Assembly: GCF_050113635.1 (NCBI RefSeq)
Contig: NZ_JBNJLT010000001.1
Span: 248,001-312,000, forward strand
Source: Marinimicrobium sp050113635
GTDB lineage: Bacteria > Pseudomonadota > Gammaproteobacteria > Pseudomonadales > Cellvibrionaceae
Length of the DNA stretch: 64,000 bases
Reading direction: 5' to 3'
Shown here: positions 24,085 through 31,286 of the stretch, piece by piece
Layout of the letters: each line of letters begins with the position of its first letter
How positions within the stretch are numbered: position 1 is the first letter of the stretch
Notes under the pieces: model-generated
Seen by the model: only the letters and a program-made list of their open reading frames with translations
What the model was told of the DNA's origin: nothing
The model's database searches: none
Program-made: the position numbers and the translations under genes

Positions 24085-25386
24085 CTAGTCGAAATAGGGA
24101 GACCAGGCTGGCTCTCGCACATCACCTTGCTCGGAGGGCAGTGTGTAACGTGTGCCCGCATCCAGCGATACCACCGCCAATACCCCTTTGTCATCCCGAC
24201 GGGTAGCATACATGAGCATAGCACCGTTGGGGGCAATGCTCGGTGACTCATCCAGATAGGTCTCGGTCAGAATTCGAATAGTACCGGTTTCCAAATCCTG
24301 AGCGGCGATATGGAACACCCCATCGCGCTGGTTCACCATGACCATCGTCCGGCCATCGGGTGAAATTCGACCTCTGGCGTTGTAATCACCATCAAAGGTT
24401 AAGCGCTCGACACGTCCATTGGCAAGCGTTACCTGGTAAATTTGCGGTTTTCCGCCTCGATTTGACGTAAAAATAATGCCTTTTCCGTCCGCCGTCCAGC
24501 TCGGCTCGGTGTCGATGGCAAAATGCTGGGTGCGACGGGTGAAACGCCCCGAGGCAATATCCAGCGTATAGATCTCCGGGTTGCCATCCTTGGAAAGCAC
24601 CAGTGCCAGTTGGTTCCCATCGGGAGACCAGGCCGGTGCGCCGTTGAGCCCTTGGAAATCGGTCAGCTGTTCACGCTCTCCGGTCGCCAGATTTTGTACA
24701 AAAATGGCCGGACGAGAGGTTTCAAACGAAACGTAAGCCACACGGCGACCATCAGGAGACCACACGGGTGACAGGATCGGGTCATCGGATTCCAGCAGCA
24801 TTGAGGCTCGAGCACCATCGGCGTCCGCCCGCATCAGGCGAAAGGTTTCATTGAAGCCGCCATTGGGCAACTGGTCGCGCAACACTTCCACGTAAATGAT
24901 TTCTGTAGAGAAGGCACCGCGAATGCCCGTGAGGGTTTCATACACTCGATCACTGACCGCGTGCGCGATGTCGCGCAGCTGACTCTCTCTACCTTCTACC
25001 ACCTGCCGACTCAACACTTTGCGCTGATTCAGCACATCGAACAAATCGTAATGCACCTGATACAGTCCGGCCTCCTGCTCTACACGACCGACGATCAGGT
25101 ATTCGGTGTCCAATACACGCCAATCCCGGAAATGCACTTCCTGCTCCCGGGACGGAAACGAAAGCATGTCATTGCGAGGTACCGGGGCGAACTGGCCACT
25201 GCGGCGTAGATCAGCCTCAATAATACGGCCAATATCTTCCGGAAGCGCAGCGCCGCCCGACATTTCCAGCGGTGCCACCGCAATTTTGGTGGGGTTGTCC
25301 ACCCCGCGGGTAATCTCGATGGTCAATTGCGCATGGGCACCCAGGCTGAGCACCAACAGACAAACAAACGTCAGACAATGTCTCAC
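24085..25386 (-). CDS. tolB: Tol-Pal system propeller protein TolB
   Basis: The protein has 433 residues, the usual length. The signal peptide is MRHCLTFVCLLVLSLGAHA. An N-terminal mixed domain (LTIEITRGVDNPTKIAVAPL) is followed by a six-bladed propeller with repeated WSPDGRRVAYVS, WSPDGNQLALVL, WTADGKGIIFTS and ISPDGRTMVMVN motifs. TolB cycles between Pal and TolA in the periplasm. The start overlaps the tolA stop by four bases (ATGA), giving translational coupling. Confidence 0.95.
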   Translation of the reverse strand: MRHCLTFVCLLVLSLGAHAQLTIEITRGVDNPTKIAVAPLEMSGGAALPEDIGRIIEADLRRSGQFAPVPRNDMLSFPSREQEVHFRDWRVLDTEYLIVGRVEQEAGLYQVHYDLFDVLNQRKVLSRQVVEGRESQLRDIAHAVSDRVYETLTGIRGAFSTEIIYVEVLRDQLPNGGFNETFRLMRADADGARASMLLESDDPILSPVWSPDGRRVAYVSFETSRPAIFVQNLATGEREQLTDFQGLNGAPAWSPDGNQLALVLSKDGNPEIYTLDIASGRFTRRTQHFAIDTEPSWTADGKGIIFTSNRGGKPQIYQVTLANGRVERLTFDGDYNARGRISPDGRTMVMVNQRDGVFHIAAQDLETGTIRILTETYLDESPSIAPNGAMLMYATRRDDKGVLAVVSLDAGTRYTLPSEQGDVREPAWSPYFD

Positions 25387-26174
25387 AGTCTCAAATCCTC
25401 TGGTTTAAACACCAGCCGCAGCCGGCGAAATTGACGTTCAAAAACTTGCGAGGGCATATCCTGCACCTCCTCGAACCGATCAATGCGCTTGACCGCCTGC
25501 TCCGCAGACCGGTCAAATGCGCTGTTTCCACTACTTTCCACGACAGTGACGTTGACGACTTGCCCAGTGGGCACCAACTGGATCTCCAGCACACACTGCA
25601 TGCCGGAACGCGCCGAGGGCGGTCGGCTCCAGTTGTTCTCAATACGCTGAGAGATGACGTCCACATAACTCTGCGCCACCTTTTCAGCCTGTTGCGCCTC
25701 GAAAAACTCCGCCTCCTCGGCCAACGCCTGATCCAGTTGTTGCTGGCGCTCCTGTTGGGCCTGTCGCTGACGTTCCGCTTCCTGCTCCCGACGACGCTGT
25801 TCGGCCGCTTCCTGCTCGCGGCGTTTGCGCTCTGCTTCCTGTCGCTGCCGCTCGCGCTCGGCTTGCTCGCGCTGTTCGCGTTCCCGCTGCGCCTGCTGGC
25901 GAGCCTGTTCCTGTTGCCGCTGCCGCTCGGCTTCCTGCCGTTCACGCTCGAGTTGACGCTGCCGCATATCGATAATTTTCTGCTGCGCGGCCTGCTGCTC
26001 AGCCTGGCGTTGGCTCTGGCTCGTCAACTCCACAATTTTCGCCTGTACCGCACGTGGCCTCTGGGCCTCCCGAGGCTTTGGCGTTGACTCCCACGTCGCA
26101 AACACCAGCGCGAACACCAGCACGTGCACCGTAAGGCTGACCAGCAGAGGCAGTGTATAGGCTTTCAGAAACAT
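25383..26174 (-). CDS. tolA: Tol-Pal system protein TolA
   Basis: The protein has 263 residues, shorter than E. coli TolA (421). One N-terminal membrane segment (LPLLVSLTVHVLVFALVFATW) anchors it. A long Gln/Arg/Glu-rich helix (about 45-165; repeated RQRQEAERKRREQEAAE) spans the periplasm. The C-terminal domain (VDVISQRIENNWSRPPSARSGMQCVLEIQL, VNVTVVESSGN) contacts Pal and TolB. TolQR power it with the proton gradient. The shorter central helix explains the length. Confidence 0.93.
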   Translation of the reverse strand: MFLKAYTLPLLVSLTVHVLVFALVFATWESTPKPREAQRPRAVQAKIVELTSQSQRQAEQQAAQQKIIDMRQRQLERERQEAERQRQQEQARQQAQREREQREQAERERQRQEAERKRREQEAAEQRRREQEAERQRQAQQERQQQLDQALAEEAEFFEAQQAEKVAQSYVDVISQRIENNWSRPPSARSGMQCVLEIQLVPTGQVVNVTVVESSGNSAFDRSAEQAVKRIDRFEEVQDMPSQVFERQFRRLRLVFKPEDLRL

Positions 26175-26184
26175 AAATCCGTGA

Positions 26185-26613
26185 TCACTGTGGCGGTTCG
26201 GTCACAAGGCCGACGGAAGGGGCACCAGCATTTTGCAACTCGGTCATTAATTGCACCACCACGCCGTAACCCACTTCCTGGTCTCCCCACACCAGCACCG
26301 GTGTTTCCGGCTTCTGGCGCAATACCTTGCCCACGGACTCCTTAATCTCCGCCAAGGGGCGCTGCTCTTCCTGCTCTCCGCCCAGATTAATGTAGTAGGA
26401 GCCGTCTTTCTTGATGGATACAATCAGCGGCTCGGTATCATCGTCGTCGATGGGTTCAGAGGGGGCTTGCGGCAACTCCACCTTAACGCCTTGCATAAGC
26501 AGCGGCGCGGTCACCATGAATACGATCAACAGCACCAGCATGACATCAATGTAGGGAACCACATTGATTTCGGCCATGGGTTTCTTTTTGACTTTGCGCC
26601 CAAACGGGGACAT
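26185..26613 (-). CDS. tolR: Tol-Pal system protein TolR
   Basis: The protein has 142 residues. It belongs to the ExbD/TolR family, with a cytoplasmic KKKPMAEINVVPYIDVMLVLLIVFMV start in which the membrane Asp of YIDVMLVLLIVF carries protons, followed by a periplasmic domain ending GAPSVGLVTEPP. Together with TolQ it forms the proton-driven motor for TolA. It lies 10 bp before tolA and 20 bp after tolQ within one operon. Confidence 0.95.
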   Translation of the reverse strand: MSPFGRKVKKKPMAEINVVPYIDVMLVLLIVFMVTAPLLMQGVKVELPQAPSEPIDDDDTEPLIVSIKKDGSYYINLGGEQEEQRPLAEIKESVGKVLRQKPETPVLVWGDQEVGYGVVVQLMTELQNAGAPSVGLVTEPPQ

Positions 26614-26633
26614 ATTCCGGTCACCTCATTGAA

Positions 26634-27320
26634 TCAGGATGAGACCTGTTTGCTGTGCACCTGCCGGTGCAGAATTGAAGAGAATTCCTCGGCAAAGGTC
26701 TGGTAATAGCTGAGCATGGATTCAGCCCGGGCGGAGAAGCGGTTGTAGGCGAGCACGGCGGGAATGGCGGCGAACAGCCCCATGGCCGTGGCCACCAGTG
26801 CCTCGGCAATACCCGGCGCCACTGTGGCCAGCGTCGCCTGCTGTACATTGGCCAGGCCCCGGAATGAATTCATAATGCCCCACACCGTCCCAAACAGCCC
26901 GATGTAGGGGCTGACCGACGCTACACTCGCCAGGAACGGCAGGTGCATTTCCAGCTTTTCCTCTTCCCGGGACAACGCCACGCGCATGGCCCGTTGGCTG
27001 CCCTCCATTACCGCTTCGGAGCTGGCACCGCTTTGCTGGCGAAGGCGGGTAAACTCTTTGAACCCGGCGCGAAAAATGTTTTCCGCCCCTTCGGCCGTCT
27101 TGCCGTTACCCTGCCGGTACAGGTGATTTAAATCGATGCCCGACCAAAACTGCCGTTCGAAGCTATGAAACATGGTGCGGGCCTTGCGCAGATACAGGCC
27201 GCGCTGAACAATCATCACCCACGAAATGATCGAGGCGAGGAACAAGAGCAACATCACGAATTGAACCAGCAGGCTGGCTTCGGCAATCAGGCTCCAAATA
27301 GACAGGTTGTTTTGCGGCAT
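26634..27320 (-). CDS. tolQ: Tol-Pal system protein TolQ
   Basis: The protein has 228 residues. It is an ExbB/MotA-type inner-membrane channel with three membrane helices: LIAEASLLVQFVMLLLFLASIISWVMIV near the start, then LPFLASVASVSPYIGLFGTVWGIM and TLATVAPGIAEALVATAMGLFAAIPAVLAYN. The start at 27320 (MPQNNLSIWSLI) fits the family; the frame is open to 27413, but that part overlaps ybgC and has no family resemblance. It begins 7 bp after ybgC. Confidence 0.95.
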   Translation of the reverse strand: MPQNNLSIWSLIAEASLLVQFVMLLLFLASIISWVMIVQRGLYLRKARTMFHSFERQFWSGIDLNHLYRQGNGKTAEGAENIFRAGFKEFTRLRQQSGASSEAVMEGSQRAMRVALSREEEKLEMHLPFLASVASVSPYIGLFGTVWGIMNSFRGLANVQQATLATVAPGIAEALVATAMGLFAAIPAVLAYNRFSARAESMLSYYQTFAEEFSSILHRQVHSKQVSS

Positions 27321-27327
27321 AGCGTGT

Positions 27328-27783
27328 TCAGCTCCCGAGTGTGGATGCGATTTTTTGTTGCATATCCGTTGGTAGAGCGCGCGGGCGCATACTGTCGCCG
27401 CACACACAGGCAATGCGGATTAGACCGTCACACAGCCGTTCGTTCCCTCGCCATACGGTCTGGTGAAACAGCACGTTGGTGCGCGCCAGTTTTTCAATCC
27501 GCGCCGTGACCAGAAGCGAGTCATCCAGGCGGGCAGCTCGATGGTATTGCACCTCCGCTCGGTGCACCACCAACAACAGCCCGTCATCCAGAATCGCCGG
27601 CTTATCATACCCTAACTGGCGCAGGAGTTCGGTACGGCAGCGCTCCATGAATTTCAGGTAATTGACGTAGTAAACGATCCCTCCGGCGTCGGTATCCTCA
27701 ATGTAGACCCGGACTGGCAGAGAAAATTCGCCGCCATCCTCTTCGCCCTGCGAAGGCAACGACGTTTTTGAGACAGGTGTCAT
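27328..27783 (-). CDS. ybgC: Tol-Pal-associated acyl-CoA thioesterase YbgC
   Basis: The protein has 151 residues. It is a hot-dog-fold thioesterase with the signature VYIEDTDAGGIVYYVNYLKFMERCRTELL, which includes the catalytic Asp of the 4-hydroxybenzoyl-CoA thioesterase family. It hydrolyses short acyl-CoA or acts in phospholipid metabolism and is nearly always the first gene of tol operons. The ATG at 27783 is used here; a TTG at 27792 overlapping the ruvB stop is an alternative. Confidence 0.92.
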   Translation of the reverse strand: MTPVSKTSLPSQGEEDGGEFSLPVRVYIEDTDAGGIVYYVNYLKFMERCRTELLRQLGYDKPAILDDGLLLVVHRAEVQYHRAARLDDSLLVTARIEKLARTNVLFHQTVWRGNERLCDGLIRIACVCGDSMRPRALPTDMQQKIASTLGS

Positions 27784-27788
27784 AAAAC

Positions 27789-28811
27789 TCAATTCTCTTC
27801 CCGCAGCCGTTTCGGTAAATCCACGCCGAAATGCAGATAGGCATTGGCGGTGAGAATACGGCCCCGTGGCGTGCGGGCCATAAAGCCCTGTTGAATAAGG
27901 TAGGGCTCGATCACATCTTCAATCGTACCGCGTTCTTCGCTGATGGCCGCCGACAGGCTTTCTATACCGACCGGACCGCCATCAAAGTTATCCATCAGCG
28001 CCAGCAGCAGGCGGCGGTCCATATGATCAAAACCGCGCTCATCCACTTTCAGCATATTCAACGCCTGATCCGCCATGTCGGAGGTGACGACGCCATCGCC
28101 GCGCATTTCCGCGAAATCTCTCACCCGGCGCAACAGCCGGTTGGCCACACGCGGCGTGCCGCGCGCGCGCTTGGCGACTTCAACCGCCCCCGCCTCATCC
28201 ATTTGCACGCCGATCAATTCCGCGGCTCTGCCCACAATGCGCGTCAAATCGGCCACAGAATAAAACTCCAGACGCTGCACAATGCCAAAGCGATCTCGCA
28301 GCGGTGAGGTCAACAGGCCCGCACGAGTGGTGGCGCCGACCAGCGTAAAGGGCGGCAAATCGAGCTTAATCGAGCGCGCCGCTGGCCCTTCGCCGATCAT
28401 GATATCGAGCTGAAAGTCCTCCATCGCCGGGTAGAGTATCTCTTCAACGACGGGGCTCAGCCGATGAATTTCGTCAATAAAGAGTACATCGCCGGGTTCG
28501 AGGTTGGTCATCAATGCCGCCAGGTCCCCGGCCTTCTCCAAGACCGGGCCAGAGGTGCTTTTGAGGGAGACCCCCATTTCGGTGGCAATAATGTTGGCCA
28601 GGGTGGTTTTCCCGAGGCCGGGCGGGCCAAATACCAGGGTATGATCCAGAGACTCACCCCGTTTGCGAGCGGCACCAATAAAGATTTCCATCTGTTCCCG
28701 GACGGCGGGCTGACCGATGTATTCCACCAGCGCCTTGGGACGCACGGCGCGATCAATCACGTCCTCGCGCTCACGGGGCGCCGGGTCGATCAGGCGATCT
28801 GTTTCTATCAT
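27789..28811 (-). CDS. ruvB: Holliday junction branch-migration ATPase RuvB
   Basis: The protein has 340 residues. Walker A is FGPPGLGKTTLA, Walker B VLFIDEIHRL, sensor 1 LVGATTRAGLL and the arginine finger is in SPLRDRFG. The C-terminal winged-helix part (GLDRMDRRLL-like segment reading GFDHMDRRLL) contacts DNA. RuvB hexamers drive branch migration with RuvA. It lies between ruvA and ybgC on the same strand, so recombination repair and the tol operon are contiguous here. Confidence 0.96.
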   Translation of the reverse strand: MIETDRLIDPAPREREDVIDRAVRPKALVEYIGQPAVREQMEIFIGAARKRGESLDHTLVFGPPGLGKTTLANIIATEMGVSLKSTSGPVLEKAGDLAALMTNLEPGDVLFIDEIHRLSPVVEEILYPAMEDFQLDIMIGEGPAARSIKLDLPPFTLVGATTRAGLLTSPLRDRFGIVQRLEFYSVADLTRIVGRAAELIGVQMDEAGAVEVAKRARGTPRVANRLLRRVRDFAEMRGDGVVTSDMADQALNMLKVDERGFDHMDRRLLLALMDNFDGGPVGIESLSAAISEERGTIEDVIEPYLIQQGFMARTPRGRILTANAYLHFGVDLPKRLREEN

Positions 28812-28927
28812 GGGGTATCACTCAGTCGTCGCAAACCGAGGCACAGTCTACCAGACCTGGGGCCAGCTACCAGACTCGGGGCTGGCCCGATCAGGCCCTG
28901 AGGCGGGCGTTGAGTCGGTTGAGGGTT

Positions 28928-29545
28928 TTATAGGTGGCTCAGAGACTTCAGTGCCAGGCGAATCAGCTCCTGGCTGCCGGCTTCCGGCGATTGGCGAGCC
29001 GCCGCCGCGATCATTCGGGCCGCTTCAGTGGGCTTATACCCCAGCGCGATCAGTGCGCTTTCGGCTTCGTCCTGGTGGCCGTTACCCGCTGTTTCCAGCT
29101 CGGGCAGTAGATCGCCGGCCAAGTCCTCTCGAGGGGCGCTCCACGCCTTGAGGCGATCACGCAGTTCAATGACCAGGCGCTCGGCGGTTTTCTTGCCCAC
29201 GCCCGGCACCTTGGTCAGCGCCGTCACCTTGTCTTCACGCACGCAACGCACCACGTCGTCCGACTCCATACCGGAGAGAATGGCAATGGCCATTTTTGGC
29301 CCGACGCCACTGACTTTGATCAGGGTACGAAACAGCTGTCGATCACGCTCTTCGGCAAAGGCGAACAATTGCTGACTGGTTTCACTCACAGAAAGGTGGG
29401 TGTGCAACGTGACGTCCGCACCCAGCTCGGGCAGGCGATAGAACGTGGTCATGGGCGCCTGCACTTCGTAACCGACGCCATTAACATCAATCAGCAAATG
29501 CGGGGGCTGTTTTTCCAGTAATGTGCCGCGTAAACGTCCAATCAT
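28928..29545 (-). CDS. ruvA: Holliday junction DNA helicase subunit RuvA
   Basis: The protein has 205 residues. The N-terminal OB fold reads MIGRLRGTLLEKQPPHLLIDVNGVGYEV. Two helix-hairpin-helix motifs follow (LIKVSGVGPKMAIAIL, LTKVPGVGKKTAERLV), and a C-terminal RuvB-binding domain (ALIALGYKPTEAARMI). It holds the four-way junction as a tetramer. A 229-bp gap separates it from ruvC, unusual for this operon, and is filled by structured repeat element A. Confidence 0.96.
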   Translation of the reverse strand: MIGRLRGTLLEKQPPHLLIDVNGVGYEVQAPMTTFYRLPELGADVTLHTHLSVSETSQQLFAFAEERDRQLFRTLIKVSGVGPKMAIAILSGMESDDVVRCVREDKVTALTKVPGVGKKTAERLVIELRDRLKAWSAPREDLAGDLLPELETAGNGHQDEAESALIALGYKPTEAARMIAAAARQSPEAGSQELIRLALKSLSHL

Positions 29546-29588
29546 GGGAGTTGTCTCAATAAATATTTCATTTCGTGTGGTCCGGCTC

Positions 29589-29690
29589 GCTGCCGGGTAC
29601 AGTCGTCGGGGACCCGCCGTAAACCCGTCCCTGGGGGCTTCACGTCGACATCCATGTCTCCGAGAGTCCCCGACGACTGTACCCGGCAGC
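29589..29690 (-). repeat. Structured intergenic element, copy A (between ruvC and ruvA)
   Basis: The outer arms 29589-29613 and 29666-29690 are perfect 25-bp complements around a 52-nt core (29614-29665). Read on the minus strand the core contains hairpin 1, GACA-TGGA-TGTC, then GACGTGAAGC, then a second small hairpin with apical AGGGA closed by CCC/GGG, then TTTACGGCGG. The same plan, with different stem sequences, is found at 31143-31253 and 47577-47683. In this copy the structured strand is the same as that of ruvC and ruvA, so it would be part of their transcript. Confidence 0.85.
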
Positions 29691-29774
29691 GATCCTCAGT
29701 GCCAACATTCAACGGAGCGGGTATCGTTATGTAAATATCTACAGCGCTCGGAGGTCTGGTGGGGGGCAAGAACA

Positions 29775-30293
29775 CTAAATGACCCGGCCTCGTCGGAAAC
29801 TGCGCTTACCGGAGAGAGCGATCAGGTGATCCTGTGTGTTAGCGTGGCACAACGCCACTGCCAGGGCGTCAGCAGCATCTTCCTGAGGCGTGCCGGGCAA
29901 ACGCAGCAGGGCCTTTACCATGTGCTGCACCTGAATCTTATCCGCCGCACCGGTACCGACCACCGATTGCTTGACCTTGCGCGCCTCATACTCGTACACC
30001 GCGAGATCCTGCACTACAGCCGCCGTTATTGCGGCGCCACGGGCCTGCCCCAGTTTCAATGCTGAGCTGGCATTCCTGGCCATGAAAATCTGCTCGACGG
30101 CCACCACATCCGGCTGGTATTGCTGGGCAATCTGGGTAATGCCATCGAAGATAATCTTCAATCTCTCGGGCAATTCCCCTTCAGGCACCCGAATCACCCC
30201 GCTGGTCACGTAGGCCACTTCCCCACCGAGGCGCTCAATAACGCCAAAGCCGGTTTTGCGCGAGCCCGGGTCGATACCCAATATGCGGGTCAT
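29775..30293 (-). CDS. ruvC: Crossover junction endodeoxyribonuclease RuvC
   Basis: The protein has 172 residues. The RNase-H-like fold begins ILGIDPGSRKTGFGVI with the first catalytic Asp; VVAVEQIFMARNASSALKLGQARGA supplies the Glu and junction-contact region; GTPQEDAADALAVALCH supplies the C-terminal acidic pair. It resolves Holliday junctions as a dimer. It starts 27 bp after yebC, as is common in this group, and is followed by element A. Confidence 0.95.
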   Translation of the reverse strand: MTRILGIDPGSRKTGFGVIERLGGEVAYVTSGVIRVPEGELPERLKIIFDGITQIAQQYQPDVVAVEQIFMARNASSALKLGQARGAAITAAVVQDLAVYEYEARKVKQSVVGTGAADKIQVQHMVKALLRLPGTPQEDAADALAVALCHANTQDHLIALSGKRSFRRGRVI

Positions 30294-30320
30294 GGTTACC
30301 TCGTCGAGCCTTTGGCCCGG

Positions 30321-31061
30321 TTAACCCAACTGCTCCATTACCTCATCAGGAATGTCGCCGTTGGTGTACACGTTCTGCACGTCATCAAGATCTTCCAGCA
30401 TATCGATCAGTGCCAGCAGTTTTTCCGCGCCATCTTTGTCCACCTCAATGGAGGTAGAGGGCAACATAATGATTTCGCTGCTGGAGGGCTCGAAGCCCGC
30501 TTTCACCAAGGCTTCTTTGACCGTAAAATACGCTTCGAACGGCGTGCGAACATCCAGCGTACCGTCACTGTTGGCCACGATATCTTCCGCTCCCGCCTCC
30601 AAAGCCGCTTCCATGATCTCTTCTTCCGAGACGCCTTCGAAACTGATTTGCCCCATGCGGGTAAACAAGTAGGCTACCGACCCATCGGTGCCCAAGTTGC
30701 CACCGCGTTTGGTGAACGCGTGGCGCACTTCCGAGACGGTGCGGTTTTTGTTGTCGGTCATGCACTCTACAAGCACGGCAATACCGTTGTTGCCGTACCC
30801 TTCGTAGGTAATTTCTTCGTAGTTATCCGCCCCATCGGTGCCAGCGCCGCGGGCAATGGCTTTTTCGATGGTGTCTTTTTTCATGTTGGCGCCAAGCGCC
30901 TTGTCCATTGCGGCTCGCAGTCGGGGGTTGTCTTCCGGGTTAGCACCGCCTTTGGCCGCGACGGTGAGTTCGCGAATGATTTTGGTGAATACCTTGCCGC
31001 GTTTGGCGTCCTGGGCGGCTTTGCGATGTTTGATGTTTGCCCATTTGCTGTGGCCAGCCAT
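30321..31061 (-). CDS. yebC: YebC/PmpR-family protein
   Basis: The protein has 246 residues. The N-terminus MAGHSKWANIKHRKAAQDAKRG is diagnostic. The rest of the three-domain fold follows (GYGNNGIAVLVECMTDNKNRT, RGGNLGTDGSVAYLF). Family members act as transcriptional regulators, and some relieve ribosome stalling at proline runs. It lies upstream of ruvC. Element B separates it from aspS. Confidence 0.95.
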   Translation of the reverse strand: MAGHSKWANIKHRKAAQDAKRGKVFTKIIRELTVAAKGGANPEDNPRLRAAMDKALGANMKKDTIEKAIARGAGTDGADNYEEITYEGYGNNGIAVLVECMTDNKNRTVSEVRHAFTKRGGNLGTDGSVAYLFTRMGQISFEGVSEEEIMEAALEAGAEDIVANSDGTLDVRTPFEAYFTVKEALVKAGFEPSSSEIIMLPSTSIEVDKDGAEKLLALIDMLEDLDDVQNVYTNGDIPDEVMEQLG

Positions 31062-31142
31062 GAATCTTCTCCACCTTCTGTTCTATCAATCAAACTTTTT
31101 TGCGCTCGAGATTCGTTATTGCGTTGCGAAGTGCCAAGGTGA

Positions 31143-31253
31143 GCCCGGGGTTGGGGAGAAGACTTCCGGGACCGTGGAGCGGGGGACCCGCGATGCGAGC
31201 CTACAGGGATGTATGTACGGCGTGTCCCGGAAGTCTTCTCCCCAACCCCGGGC
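31143..31253 (+). repeat. Structured intergenic element, copy B (between aspS and yebC)
   Basis: Outer arms 31143-31172 and 31224-31253 are perfect 30-bp complements around a 51-nt core. On the plus strand the core reads CGTGGA, hairpin 1 GCGGGGGACCCGC (apical GGGA region), GATGCGAGCC, hairpin 2 TACA-GGGA-TGTA, then TGTACGGCGT. The arms share nothing with copies A and C, while the apical loops and the linker do. The structured strand is opposite to both neighbouring genes. Confidence 0.85.
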
Positions 31254-31286
31254 GCCGCATCACTGCAGAACGTTCAATACTCCGAG

